NCBI GenBank assembly: GCA_036872755.1
Contig: JAVHNS010000012.1
Location: 1,364,001-1,428,000, forward strand
Direction: 5' to 3'
DNA: 64,000 nt
Source of the DNA: Orbilia blumenaviensis
Lineage: Eukaryota > Ascomycota > Orbiliomycetes > Orbiliales > Orbiliaceae
How positions within the stretch are numbered: the first letter of the stretch is position 1; the number at the start of each line of letters is the position of its first letter. The notes under the pieces are model-generated. The model saw only the letters and a program-made list of their open reading frames with translations, was not told the DNA's origin and searched no databases. The position numbers and the translations under genes are program-made. This document shows positions 13,101 to 24,452 of the stretch, piece by piece.

Positions 13101-14664
13101 GCATCGTTCGTCTTGGATCCCAACTGCCATTTAACTGGTGGGTTTGGATTGTTCTACTGGTTTAATCCAAGGGATGAGACACTCAAGGGCCAGTTTGTAT
13201 TCACCGTTGGGGGCTATCACAAAGCGTTCCAGCGGCCGTCACAATTCCCAAATCCTCCCCGTCTTGGCTTCAACTGGAAATTCGATTCCGCTATCAATAT
13301 CATTGGTGAATCATATTTTGCGATCACTCCAAAAGCCGTAATGGGCGGAGGTCGGCTCCATGTGTCATTGGATCTCGGTCCTCTACAAGCCTGGTTCGAC
13401 GCATGGGCTGACTTTTTAATTAATTACAAACCTTTCCATTTCATGGCTGAAGGAGGAATCTCCGTTGGCGTCCGCTTTGAACTCGATCTTTGGTTTGTCA
13501 CCATTACCATCGAGGTTGATATTAGTGCGACCCTGTACCTTGAAGGTCCTCCAGTTGCGGGTACTGTTCATGTTGACTTCTGGGTCTTTGGATTCGACAT
13601 TGACTTCGGAAATCGCAATACCGGTTCTCTAGCCAAATTAAAACTACTGGAGTTCTTCAGAATGGCTATCCAACAGGACATAAAAACACCACAGGCTTTG
13701 CTTGAAAACGGAGAAGAAATCGAAATCTCAGAAGCCGACGAGCCCGCAGCCCACGTGTTCTCTTGTACGAGTGGACTGATCCCTGATAATAATTCACCTA
13801 ACGATACAAGCGGAAAACCGAAGCCGTGGACTGTTCGTGGCGCAATCTTTGCTTTCAATGTTTCCTGCAAGTTTCCATTCCGGAAGGGTAAAGTTGTCAC
13901 CGCTATGTCCGGGGCGGACGACCAGGAGCATGAATTTACAACAAAGGCAAAGGATGATATCTTCGCGAAACCAATGGGATTAGAAACGCCACTGGAAACA
14001 TCCAATGTTAAAATAAAAATTGAGCTATTGAAGCCACAAGCCCTCGGGATCGGCACTAAAGATGCAAAGCTTCCCATGTGGGATCAAGTTGAAACGGCGA
14101 CTAGTCAGCTCCCCTCAGCGCTTTGGGCAAAATGTAAGCAGCTTGCAGATATTTCATTTCAGTAATTAACTAACCACTCTGGTTGATATAGACTCCACCG
14201 CCGAGGACCCAACGGGAGGTCGAAATAACCAGTCAAGTCTCTTAAATAGTAAGCCAGATGGCGCTAAGGACCTGACTACGGATATCCTCCTTTATGCCCC
14301 TAAATCACTGAAGAGTGAAGACAAGATCCCCCGCTTTGATATCAAGAAAGCATCAGAGCTCCTCGCAGCTATCGTCAACTTCCCGCCTGAGGAGAACCAA
14401 TCCCAAACCTGGGAGCCCCAACTCCCATTAACATCAACTCCATGGAAAGACGTCAAAAGCAAGTGGTCAACCCCGGATCTCGGCGCTGTTGCAGGGAAGA
14501 CTGCGGCGGAGATGTGGGCCAATATGCCGATGTTCGGATGGAACAGTGGGGACAAGTGGAACGGGGCTCCACCGCTCGGATTGGTCACGAAATTGGAGGA
14601 TATGTACACGGAGAGCCCTTCAATGACCCAGGAGAGCGGGTCGGCGGTTGAAATGGTCGCTTAA
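7114..14664 (+). CDS. Giant metallo-beta-lactamase-fold / DUF6603 fusion protein
   Basis: Four exons: 7114-8389, 8491-8586, 8695-14133, 14192-14664, giving 2,427 residues. All three introns (101, 108 and 58 bases) have GT..AG ends and restore frame; the second and third have clear CTAAT/CTAAC branch sites. The first exon and the small second exon form a ComEC-type metallo-beta-lactamase domain: GDSAIHIL near residue 24, THWDGDH (H90, D92, D94, H95), FGGD (D387) and SHHGS (H424/H425). The SHHGS motif is completed only across intron 1, and NHVSWDTL across intron 2. The metal ligands therefore look intact and a hydrolase is plausible. A beta-rich region of about 1,900 residues follows, with an Asp run near residue 708. 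The segment around residues 1670-1830 (PIELLLMGF, FFTYCRLDGP, GLTAGFGYNTF) is what I recognise from memory as DUF6603. The TTG-initiated 8712-14165 frame is not a separate gene. Substrate unknown. Confidence 0.82.
9442..9465 (+). repeat. GAT microsatellite encoding an Asp run
   Basis: Eight copies of an ATG/GAT triplet lie inside exon 3 of the DUF6603 fusion and encode seven consecutive aspartates. An acidic, Thr/Gly-rich segment follows, so this is probably a flexible linker between the N-terminal part and the large C-terminal region. Triplet runs like this readily change length between strains. Confidence 0.9.
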
Positions 14665-17600
14665 CAGAATAATTAGGCGGATTAGGTCTTGACCAGATTT
14701 AAATTGTATTATTTGCTAGCCAGTTCCAGATATATTGGTTGTGCCGTCTAGAACCGAGGCTGGAGAGAGTATACACATATATTCCAAACTCGAGTTGACT
14801 CCTCAAGGCCATGTCGGGCCCATGGGGATGATATGTGCAGAGGCACTTGTGATATACCGAGGTTGGGGTTGACCGTTTAGATGTTTACCCCTTTATTAAT
14901 ATATTGTGCCCTATAATTTAGCAAGTGATATTAGACCTAGCTATAGCGCAAGAAGACCAACACAGGTTGTAAAACTTCGAAGATTACGGTTTCCTCGAAG
15001 CCTGGTCTCTAGATTCCTGGCCAACCCACAGGAGAGCTCCTAAATAATTATTCTGGGGATACATATGCATGACAAGCATTAAACTACCTATGTTGGATAT
15101 TATAATCTTGATTAAAATCTCGAATTAAGTCGTTGACATACATGTACACCACAAAGATATAGATTGATCCAACACTTTCGTCAAGAGTGGTATTTGCCAA
15201 ATCTAGACGATCGACGGCGAAACCTCCCTGAAAAGGTTGAGGGTAACAAGGATGTGAGAGTTACACGGGCTTGACAAGCCATCCTTTCAAATTCGATAGC
15301 CTCACTTTATTTCTTGTCGACATTTGGGAAGCGAGTACGAGGACCATGGAATCATTTTTTTTTTCTCAGGGTGTTTAGTGATTTGTTTGATTACTACAAC
15401 TCAATTTGAAACTGTACGACGGGACATTATGGTGCCACCATCGGCGCGGAGGAATATCTTGGTGCCTACGCACATTGATTGCTACTTCCGGCCTGTCAGC
15501 TTTGGAGCAGTAATATCAATTTGGACACCATCACCACATGTGCACAGGACTCCACCATAGCACACCAGGAAGTCAGTTGTAACGAGAGACAAGTGGAGCA
15601 ATCACCTAGAGTCCGATCCTGGACTGAGCTGCTCCTTACGTAAAGTGGTATAGGTGTAGAAAGAAGAAGGAAAAATTTTTCAGTTCGCGGGGATATCGAT
15701 TAATTCTGTTTCCTGTCTACAGGTATGAACTGTTGGCCCCAACACCTAGGGCATACATGCACTACTAGATCGATCGTCCCACCGATTCCATGTTCCCTGT
15801 TTCCTCCAACAGTATCAAGAGTTTCAAAATATTGTATACATGTGCTCATGCCCCCACCTTTAACTTATCTTTGTCCAAAATTGCATCTTTTCCTGAAAAA
15901 AAAAAAGAAGAAGAAGGATGGAAAGAAACATTTAGGATCCAACGATAGATTGGGAGAAGATTAATTGGCGTGACAGCTGCCACGTAAAAGCGAGTATCAG
16001 TTTGTGGCTTTGCCGTCTTCCGGGTTTTCCTATACCATATGGGATCTTGGACTCGTGAAGGTTCGATCTCGAAACAAAAAACAAAAAAAAGGAGAGGGAT
16101 TATCCCACTTGGAGCAGATAAGCAAACGATACAGAGAGGAATTCGTGTTCCTGCATAGACGAGCCGGCGGACGGCAGTTCAGGAATGGGACATGTGTTGT
16201 GCCGTCCTTGCAATGCAAGGGTTTCAGCCCCTCCTTGCAGGAGCTGGTTCTAGGAAACACGACGTGGCGATGAGCTACTAGTTGAGGATGTGATCTCTGC
16301 GAAGCTATCCAAGCTACCAAGATTTAAAGAGCGCCGAAAAATCGCGCAGGCTAGATCAAGCAGCTCAACTGCAGTACCGTGCATGTTTACCTAAAGCTCA
16401 TTCTATGATTCTCCACCTGTTACCTGGAAGTCCGAGACCCAATCTTGACATTCGAAATTCAGATGTGTCCTTGGAAAAACTAACTATGAGCAGGCATATG
16501 GAAGCTGCAACCTTTTTTCTTGTAGACATCAACTATAGTCCAATCATCAAACCAAGCGTTTTGATTGTTATGGCAAACATATCCAAGTGCCTCCCGGAAC
16601 ATCTAGGCATGAGCGCCGCAAACCCACAGGTATTTTAGGCCATTTCTAGACATTACATTGCGCTCAAGGATTTTGCGGTCGGGTTCAAAGAAATTTTATG
16701 AGGTTAATTAGAGGCGGGTGGCGCTTGTTCAGACAGCAAAGATGTTGGTATCTCCCTCGCTCAATGGCATCAGTATGCATAGTGTCAATACCGTTGGCAG
16801 TCGTAATAATCTAGAACATCCTTATGGGTTGGAATCTAATCGGATTCCGATCCCTTCGCTAATTAGTTTCCGTTGGTGTGGTACATACCAAGAAGACAGC
16901 TTCAGGTACACATTTTCCTAGCATATTAGGGGCAAGGAAGCATATCATGAAAGAATTGAATCCTCCAATTATTGAGGAATCCTAATTGAATTGTCTACTA
17001 TTTTTATGCATGTTCATTCCCTGCTTTCTCCTTTCCTCCTTCAATACCCCTCACAACATATGGCGATCTGCATGCATAGATTTTGTTACCGTAAGAAAAT
17101 GAGCAAGCTTTGTCTTTTGCAGGAACATCGACCTAGCTGCAAGGAAGAGCCTTTTCTTCTTCTCACTACTGCATGCACTACCAGTTAAGGCTCGTGATAG
17201 GTACAGTATCTGGTACCTGGAAATCTAAGGATGGGGTAACTCCTCGCTTCCCCTTATCACCCACATGGAGGTGCCTGGCCCCACGTATACGATTACTGGT
17301 CATCGGGACGTCGAAGAGGGGGTACGGATTCATGTTTCGCGGCTCCGGGTCCCTAAATTTGGGAGTTATGATGAGGTATGTATGAAAAGTGAGTCTTAGA
17401 CATGTCTCCCATATTTGAATTAGAAGCCGATTACATCGGCGTCAGAAATGTCAGATGTCGCTGTAGGTACTTCGACATTAGGCGCTACTGTGACGGTCGC
17501 GCCCAGTATTCGTGTTGTTTGTTGGGGAATGGCATACATATCAAGATCTTGCTGGATTAAAAGCCTTCCGCTCAAGCTCGAGATCTTGGCTCGGGCCTAT

Positions 17601-19652
17601 CGGCTGGGTTTGCTCTTGTTGAGGAAGCATTAGTCTTGGCCGGTTCCTCTTCCGTCGTGCAATGGCAAATGCATCTCCAATCTGTAGTAGTGATAGGCGG
17701 CGAGAAGTCGAACGGCTTTTGTCACTGGCGGCGAGTTTTCTCGAATTTCGTTGGATGGCGTGGAAGGATTTTGGCGGTGTTGAGAGTCGCCGAGACCACC
17801 TCAAGAAACGAGAAGTACCACCAAACAAGAAGTAGCTGGTACATGTGCTTTGATACTTCGAGCAGCTCTTCTGTTTATATCTCTCGTTGGCGGCTTTCGG
17901 AACATCTGTCTAGATCGGAATGTGAGAGGATAGGACTCAAGGTAAGGAGAGGTCGGTACCGACAGCTACAAAGGCACATGTTCGATTATCACGAGAAGAG
18001 AGGCTGTTGAAACGGCGACCCTCAAGCAGCTGGTTCTTTCGTCCCCTTGTCTGCATGCCTGATCTTCTGCAGGAATGAGAAGAATGCGGGCCTTATTGAC
18101 CCGGGATATCACGGAATTTCAATGCCGTACCACAGTGACGGCATAGCCGAACTCGTGACGATTTGTAATGGTTCATGGTGATGGGTAATTGCAATTAATA
18201 GTATTGTAAAATATTTATTGAAGGCCGATGTCTGCCTTTTCGTTTCACCCGTTGGGAGGCGGAAAGAAAGGCTGGTGAGGCTTGTCGTTTCAAAATATGC
18301 GAGATCCAGTGACTTTTCTTCAGTATTTTCTCACGGACTGCAGCTCTAGCGAGAAAGCGCTGTAATAATAGATTATTGCCTAGCTTAGGTGAGCATCGAT
18401 ATATTTGTAGACGTCGATAGTGACCGTCGAAGATGGTTATTAATTCTGATAGTTCAGATGTTCAAGCCCTCCTTGCTGTATTCTTTTTGTGGATAAGGAT
18501 TTCGAAAAAGTTTCTGCGCCTCTAAAGCGAGGGAAAGCATTCCCTGTTTCTCACGTTTCATGAAGCTCCACCTCGTGTATTGTTGAACAGCCTAGAATCG
18601 CCAAGCTTGATGCCGGCCAAACTTCCCTTTTAGCAGGGGAGGACAGCAAAGATGCTAAAATGGCGAGTAAAATCGTCTCCCGACCCTCCCGTTGGTACCT
18701 TTTAAAGCTGGGAAATTAGAAGTGCTGGGGCACCCGGTCTCGTCGTTTCTGGGCCTTGTTTGACAAAGTCTTTCGATCTTTTTTTCTCTCTTTTGTGGGT
18801 TGCTTTCGAGAAAGAGCAAGCTGGAGGCGAGGCTTAAACCCGCTTGCTCCTGAACCCCTGCGTTTTGGAGACCGCGCGGAACAATGGCCGGACAATACAT
18901 TGACTGTGCGCTTTTATGTTCAGCATGCAGCATTTCGGGCCTGCATGAGATCCGGCGTCGCACAAGAGCAGAGAAAAACTCACCTCAGAGGGTATATGTA
19001 AATAGATTTGAAGATTGACACCTTTGCCGCGCGATATATGTTGGCGATGATTGTGGCCAATGGAACTATGTGCGTGTTTATTGAAGTTAGCTTTAGCTAG
19101 AACACTTACTGGGAGAAAGAGATGAGAGGGAAGACTCGTACCAAGTCATGCCCGAAAGGCATAGAAGAGGAGGAATGATGGCGGTACCCACCCGGCTGTT
19201 ACACTTCCCAATGGCCTGGCCTGTTGGGACTCCTGTGTTCATCTTGGCCGTCGAGCTTGTCATACCAGCACTAGTATGCACCAGAACCCTTGACGATTCC
19301 TTTGACTAAAAGTCACTTTCCCGTCTCTCTCCTCCTTTTTTGTCCGTCTAGGTAAGTCCACGGCCAGGTCCCAAGGTGTCAAGGATCCTGCGAGAGGCCG
19401 CTCCATGGACCCCCCAAATACTTATGCACGCTACGAGGGTTTTCTGGCTCAGCAACGCCTGGCGGGCGTGGGTTCCTGTTGGATCATGGATTTCGGATGC
19501 TGGTTGGTTTGGTTGGTCGGTTGGACAGAGCCTTGCATGGGTACTTTTAAGATGTTTAGGCCCAGGTACCTTGGTGCGGGACTGGGTTCGACGTTTAGCG
19601 TGATCCCAGCTGCCCAATGCTGCCGGATGTCTTGCTACCCCTTATGCGAGGA
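14665..19652. other. Gene desert of about 5 kb
   Basis: Open frames here are short, overlap on both strands and lack recognisable motifs, start context or matching splice sites. The longest, 17636-18010, has no coding-like third-position bias that I can see. There are A-rich runs near 15896 and 16075. The last kilobase leads into the promoter of the DUF1996 gene. No transposon terminal repeats or RNA gene was recognised; decayed elements cannot be excluded by eye. Confidence 0.5.
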
Positions 19653-19659
19653 TATAAAG
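19653..19659 (+). promoter_or_regulatory. TATA box of the DUF1996 gene
   Basis: TATAAAG sits in a GAGGATATAAAGAAG context, followed about 35 bases later by a CT-rich stretch typical of fungal transcription starts. The last ATG before the gene (near 19643) lies just upstream of it. This implies a leader of roughly 800 bases. Confidence 0.5.
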
Positions 19660-19689
19660 AAGTTTAGATCCCCTCCGACGTCGACGGGG

Positions 19690-20492
19690 CCTTTTTCCTA
19701 ACCTCCCTTCCTCACCCATCAGTCAGGTCCTTTTGCGTCTTGCTTGAAATTTGCTTGCCATAGTGCTCGCTCACCACATTCCTTTCGCATCGTTGTTTTA
19801 TTCCGTCCTTCATTTTCGAATATTCCGTCTGCAGAGCAGTTTGATCGCGGTAACCAGCTTACTCGCCGTAGAAATTTGCCTGCCCCGAAAGCCATTACAT
19901 TCCTTTGACAGGACAACAACCGCCATAACTATCAATTAAAATAGAAACCAAAAAAAGAAAGAAAGAAAGAAATCGAAGCAGAAGTCGAGAAAAAAAAGAA
20001 AATAATAAAATAAAAATAAAGAAGAAGCAGAGGAAGAGGATTAAAGTTGATCGTCTCGAAGACCCTTTTCTCAGACATTGCATCTTCCTTACTGGCCGCC
20101 TCCCCCGACCTCATCTTTTTTTTCTTCTCTTTATATTTCCCTGGCTGGTCGGACTAGTTCTGAAGAAACAGAGATATCTCCATTTCGTTTCGCCGTCTTG
20201 TTCTCGTTCTGGGCCTCCGTCTTTTAAGCTTTCTTTAACAGCGGGTCGCCACGTTCAGAATCCAACGTTCTCCAACACAAGTTCGAGATATTAAACCGAC
20301 CTCCCTCGGACGAGCAAGCTCTCGCCATTCCTTCAACACCAACATCATCATAATCACCACCACCACCACTACCACCATCATCACCATCACCATCATCAAC
20401 TTCATCCAATCAAATCCATCAATCCGATCAACTACGCTTCATCTCATTGGCATCCATCACAATCTCTTAAGCTTGAAAGATATTCAGACACG
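19690..20492 (+). promoter_or_regulatory. Long ATG-free 5' leader of the DUF1996 gene
   Basis: I find no ATG in any frame between about 19646 and the start codon at 20493. Chance would give roughly a dozen. The stretch is built of CT-rich blocks, an A/purine-rich block (about 19938-20040) and CAC/CAT repeats (about 20340-20400). This fits a long transcribed leader selected to avoid upstream starts. An intron inside it is possible but not evident. Confidence 0.6.
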
Positions 20493-22052
20493 ATGAAGCA
20501 TTCAACGCTTCTCTCATTGCTGGTCTCCGCAGCTGCCTTCACTGGTATCACCGATGCCGCCTCGAAGAAGCCAAGACGTACCTTTGGTACCCTGAGCTTC
20601 GGTGGTGGTAAGGAACTCACTCGATGCCGACTCGATCCAATTGTCAATCCTGGTGGAGTTGCCGGCCACATGCATTCTATCTTCGGCGGAAATGGCTTCA
20701 CTGACCTCATGCCGGGAGACTACGCATCTGCCCATTCGACTTGCACCAACGCGAACGTCAAAAACGACCACTCGAACTATTGGGTACCCTCCCTTTACTT
20801 CAAAAGCCCAGAGGACGGAACCCTCTACCCCGTCGAACTTTTCTATGCAAAGGTCTACTACTTCTTTGAGGCCACAAATGACGACATCAAGCCCTTCCCA
20901 AAGGGCTTCCGCATGAGAGCTGGTGATCCCACACTTAGACACCCCCCAAGCCCAGCTAAGGGCAACCTGGACTCTTCTAAGGGTCCCATCACCCCTGCTC
21001 AATGGACCTGTCCACGTGATAATCCATCGACACCTTTGTACCCACCAGAATCGGATGGAACTAGAGGTGTTGGTGTCCAGGACCCAAACAACGGTGGTCA
21101 AGGTTGGGGTTTCCCAGATCAAGAGTGCGATGGATATGCATCACCTCTCAGGGCTGATGTCCACTTCCCATCTTGTGTTAACCCTGAGCTGGATGTCGAA
21201 GACTGGAAGCACAACTCTGCCTACCCAAGCAGCAACGGCGACGGTGGCGAGGACTGCCCACCTGGTTGGATCCACGTTCCCCACGTTTTCATGGAAGTGT
21301 ACTGGAACACGCTCAAATTCAAGGATATGTGGCAAAAGGGAACTGGAAAGCAACCCTGGGTCCTCTCCAATGGTGATACTACCGGTTACTCTGTTCACGC
21401 TGACTTCATCAACGGATGGGACTCTGCTACCCTCGCTTACCTCATCGATAACTGCGACTCTGGTCACGCTGGTCTTGCCGCCTGCCCTGGTCTCCCAGGC
21501 GGTAAGACTTCTGAGGAAGAAATGAAGGCCTGTAAACTCACCTGCCCTCTGGCCGAAGGTTCTTCTGACAACTTTGGATCCCCAATGCCAAACAACAAGC
21601 TCCTTGGTGAAAACCCTTTCTCTGGGTATCAAGCTGAACCCTATGCGGCCCCTGGCAGCAATTCTCCTGCACCAGTTGAATCCAAGTCTGTAGTCAAGCC
21701 AGCCGAAGCCTCCACCACCACTAAGCCAGTCGTCAAGCCGGCAACCATCAAACCTCGTCCGTCGACCACACTCAAGCCTGTCCAAAAGCCTGCCAGCAAC
21801 CCCAAGCCAATTGACCCATCCAAGCCGGTTAATACCCAATACGTTCCAGAGAACCACGGGGTCAAGACTAAGATCGTCATGAGCACGCGCCTCCATACTG
21901 TCACCAGGGTCATCACAATTTCTGGAAGTGCCGGTCCTCAGACTATTGCACCAAAGATTCAGTCCGCTGCAGCAAAAAAGAAGGCGTGCAAGACAACTCG
22001 CAAGCCACAGCGCCATTACCGACACCACCATAATAAGGCAGGCAGCTACTAA
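20493..22052 (+). CDS. Secreted DUF1996-domain protein
   Basis: A single exon of 519 residues. Residues 1-22 form a signal peptide ending in TDA. The DUF1996 domain fills about residues 38-330, with the typical CRLDPIVNPGG, GHMHSIFGG (His59/His61), YWVPSLYF, CDGYASPLRADVHFPSC and DNCDSGHAGL-like motifs and many conserved cysteines. From about residue 385 the chain becomes a Lys/Pro/Ser/Thr-rich tail, likely O-glycosylated, ending in a basic His-rich stretch with no GPI or membrane signal. DUF1996 proteins are abundant secreted or cell-wall proteins of filamentous fungi; no enzymatic activity is established that I know of. The long ATG-free leader suggests regulated, probably strong expression. 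The antisense open frames over this gene are shadows. Confidence 0.95.
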   Translation: MKHSTLLSLLVSAAAFTGITDAASKKPRRTFGTLSFGGGKELTRCRLDPIVNPGGVAGHMHSIFGGNGFTDLMPGDYASAHSTCTNANVKNDHSNYWVPSLYFKSPEDGTLYPVELFYAKVYYFFEATNDDIKPFPKGFRMRAGDPTLRHPPSPAKGNLDSSKGPITPAQWTCPRDNPSTPLYPPESDGTRGVGVQDPNNGGQGWGFPDQECDGYASPLRADVHFPSCVNPELDVEDWKHNSAYPSSNGDGGEDCPPGWIHVPHVFMEVYWNTLKFKDMWQKGTGKQPWVLSNGDTTGYSVHADFINGWDSATLAYLIDNCDSGHAGLAACPGLPGGKTSEEEMKACKLTCPLAEGSSDNFGSPMPNNKLLGENPFSGYQAEPYAAPGSNSPAPVESKSVVKPAEASTTTKPVVKPATIKPRPSTTLKPVQKPASNPKPIDPSKPVNTQYVPENHGVKTKIVMSTRLHTVTRVITISGSAGPQTIAPKIQSAAAKKKACKTTRKPQRHYRHHHNKAGSY

Positions 22053-23114
22053 CTGTCTTACCTTTATCTGTGAGAGATTCTTTGTACAATATCTATTACT
22101 GTTCCTTGACAGATTGTTTTGGACCTCTGGAAGGGAGGCGTTCTTGATACCTTTTGATCACTTTCTTTGACTTTTCAGCTCTGATTACACTTTACCTTCG
22201 TTGCAACATGTCTTCCTTACCTGGGTGGGGAGCACAGGCACATTCTTGTTAACTAACCGGAATTGATTCCGCCTACTTTCTTGTCTTCTTTTCTTATTGA
22301 GGAAACGCGCTCGTGGCGGTTTACTTGAGATGCAAATCCAACGAGGGAGGTTGTTGTCTAGAACGGGAGTCTCTCAGATAGTGGTTTTTGCTTGAGAGTT
22401 TCATTTGATATGATCCGAATTCCCTCCATTTTTTTTCTACTTCATTTCTTCTTCTAAACAATGCAGCGAGCGACTACTTCTTTAAGACCTGTTTCTTCTT
22501 TTGGGATTCGACTGTAAATACTTCCAGTGTGTTTTTTTTTTTGGTTTTTGTTTTTCCTTCTCGTCCTTAAGCATATACAAATGTGACGACTTGATTATGA
22601 CTATAAAAAGCTCTATCCGTTTTTCCAATCATCGATATATCCGCCGTGTCCAAGTACCTACCTGCCTAAGTACCCAAGTTTGAGTGCCTTCGTGATTTCA
22701 TTAGCCGTGAAACAATATCCTTGAGATACGGGTGGGTACCTGCTAACTAGGTAGGTCCGTAGGCCTGCGCCCTGCCATATATATACCTAAGTGCACATAG
22801 ATATAAATATATACGTTGATATTCAATTATACCCGGATATGCAGGCACAAATTGATCGGTCGGTCGGTCGTATATATAAACTATGGATAAGCTGCTACAA
22901 TTAATAGGTATAGATGACTCCGGACCCCAATCCTTGATATACGCCTAAGTAGGTCAGCTGGGCAAGCAGGTAAATAGAAAAATAAAGGAATAGATATCGA
23001 AGTGTATCCCGGGACGAGGGTCGAGGCATTGCTTCCACTTCATCTCCTTAGATCGATACCGTACAGTGGATTGAAAGTATCTTAGTTCATATTCTAGTTT
23101 GAATTGTGTCAACC
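22053..23114. other. Spacer, 3' region of DUF1996 gene and upstream of the next gene
   Basis: T-rich and increasingly AT-rich, with poly-T runs near 22430 and 22530. Short TA-rich and CGGT repeats occur around 22790-22880. No open frame is convincing. It likely holds the 3' untranslated region of the DUF1996 gene and the promoter of the gene at 23115. Confidence 0.5.
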
Positions 23115-24452
23115 ATGAAGTCCCAACTTCTTCGCCATACCGTCATACTTCTTCTAAGATTCCTCGCGAGCTATGTACCGACGGCTTACGCATCGCCGGC
23201 AATCGCTCCGCCGGCAGCTATAGCGCGGGGGGCACAGCATAGCCCTCAGTTCAGCAGACTAATGGCAATCTCGGCTTCTCTGTCTCTGGGGACCCCATCT
23301 TCGAAGACAGTCTTGCCATTGCCTCCTGCACCCCCGCTTCTAGTTCCGCCGAGTCTCCCTACACCTCCTTCAACTTCGAATTCCTCTCCAATATCAAGAT
23401 CCTCCGCGCCACCGTCATCAGCAGCACTGGTATCATCTACGGCCAAATCTACATTTGTCACCACCCCACCACCACCCATAACCACCAAAGCACCAGGCCA
23501 GGATGGCGACCGCACTGACTCAGCCACCAGTCTAACCTGGCAAACCCACGATCTCGACCCTAAAATAACTCGCGAACCAAAATCAACCTGGATCCAAGAC
23601 GACTATCCTCCACAACCACCCACCAACACCTCCCACCCGAGCACGAACCCAACATCACTCCCAAATCACCAAGATTTAACCTGCGAACGTAACTTCCCAT
23701 CACGCCAATCTCTCGCAATCTGTAATACTCCATTGTTACTTTTTCTCTTCTTACTATTCTATATCGCAACGTTGAGGGCCGTGCTATATCTTCAAGAGAA
23801 AAGCGCAAGGCAAGTACTAGACCTCGGCGAGGTGCTAGCAAAATGCAGAGATTCGCATGGAGGATATGCGTGGGAAACTAAGGGGAGTTGGAAGATCAGA
23901 CAGCAGCCGGAACTACCTGCCGTAGCGATGTTGACGGTCGATGATATGGAAAGAATTGTGTTTGAAGGTGGTGGTAAAGGTGGGACGGATGGGTATGGAA
24001 CCATGAAGAATGGAGAGTTCGCAGGTAGAGAGAGGATTTGGTTGCAGGATTTGGATTATAGAAGGAGGAAGGTTAAGAGGAGGAGAGATACAACACCTGA
24101 TACGTCGGTTAAGGGGAAAACTAAGGTTTCGAGGGAGGAGGAAGGAGATCTTAGTGACCAGTCTCCCGATGGTACTCCCACCGCACCGAATGGAAGTGAT
24201 ACTACTGCGACCCAAGCAGTAGAAGCTAGGACCACAGCTTTAACGCCAGAACAACAGAGCAGAGTAGCGGAGAGACGTCAGGAGATGGTGAAGATAATAC
24301 ATAGAAGAATGCTGGACGATACGAAGTCTAAAAGAGTGTTCTATGGAGCATTTGTGGTGTTTTGGACTGTCGGGGTTGCGTTCTTAGTGATCGGGTTCAT
24401 GTTGATGGCTGTTTGTAGGCAGATCTCAAAGATTGGACGGTGTCCTTTTTGA
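23115..24452 (+). CDS. Secretory-pathway protein with two membrane spans, unknown function
   Basis: The frame opens with GTG at 23106; the first ATG is 23115, giving 445 residues. An N-terminal hydrophobic signal ends near AYAS. A long Pro/Ser/Thr-rich segment follows, then a membrane span around residues 205-227, a charged cytosol-like middle region with K/R/E stretches, and a second span near 409-434 followed by a short Cys-containing tail. I recognise no family. Between 23243 and 23515 the coding signature (C or T at third positions) is much stronger in another frame than in the annotated one. The N-terminal third may therefore be mis-framed, through an unrecognised intron pair or an indel. 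The gene converges with a similarly organised gene at 24876-26342. Confidence 0.65.
   Translation: MKSQLLRHTVILLLRFLASYVPTAYASPAIAPPAAIARGAQHSPQFSRLMAISASLSLGTPSSKTVLPLPPAPPLLVPPSLPTPPSTSNSSPISRSSAPPSSAALVSSTAKSTFVTTPPPPITTKAPGQDGDRTDSATSLTWQTHDLDPKITREPKSTWIQDDYPPQPPTNTSHPSTNPTSLPNHQDLTCERNFPSRQSLAICNTPLLLFLFLLFYIATLRAVLYLQEKSARQVLDLGEVLAKCRDSHGGYAWETKGSWKIRQQPELPAVAMLTVDDMERIVFEGGGKGGTDGYGTMKNGEFAGRERIWLQDLDYRRRKVKRRRDTTPDTSVKGKTKVSREEEGDLSDQSPDGTPTAPNGSDTTATQAVEARTTALTPEQQSRVAERRQEMVKIIHRRMLDDTKSKRVFYGAFVVFWTVGVAFLVIGFMLMAVCRQISKIGRCPF

Noticed and set aside
8712..14165. A stand-alone 1,817-codon gene
   Set aside because: Its first codon is TTG. The frame continues upstream through a good intron into the metallo-beta-lactamase exons and downstream through a CTAAC-containing intron to 14664.
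16055..16075. GGTTCGATCTC, a tRNA B-box-like word
   Set aside because: No A box or cloverleaf can be drawn around it.
17636..18010. 124-codon frame in the gene desert
   Set aside because: No coding-like codon bias, domain, or splice partners; both strands carry equal-length frames there.
21141..22031. 296-codon antisense frame over the DUF1996 gene
   Set aside because: It mirrors the biased codon use of the real gene and has no domain or splice support.
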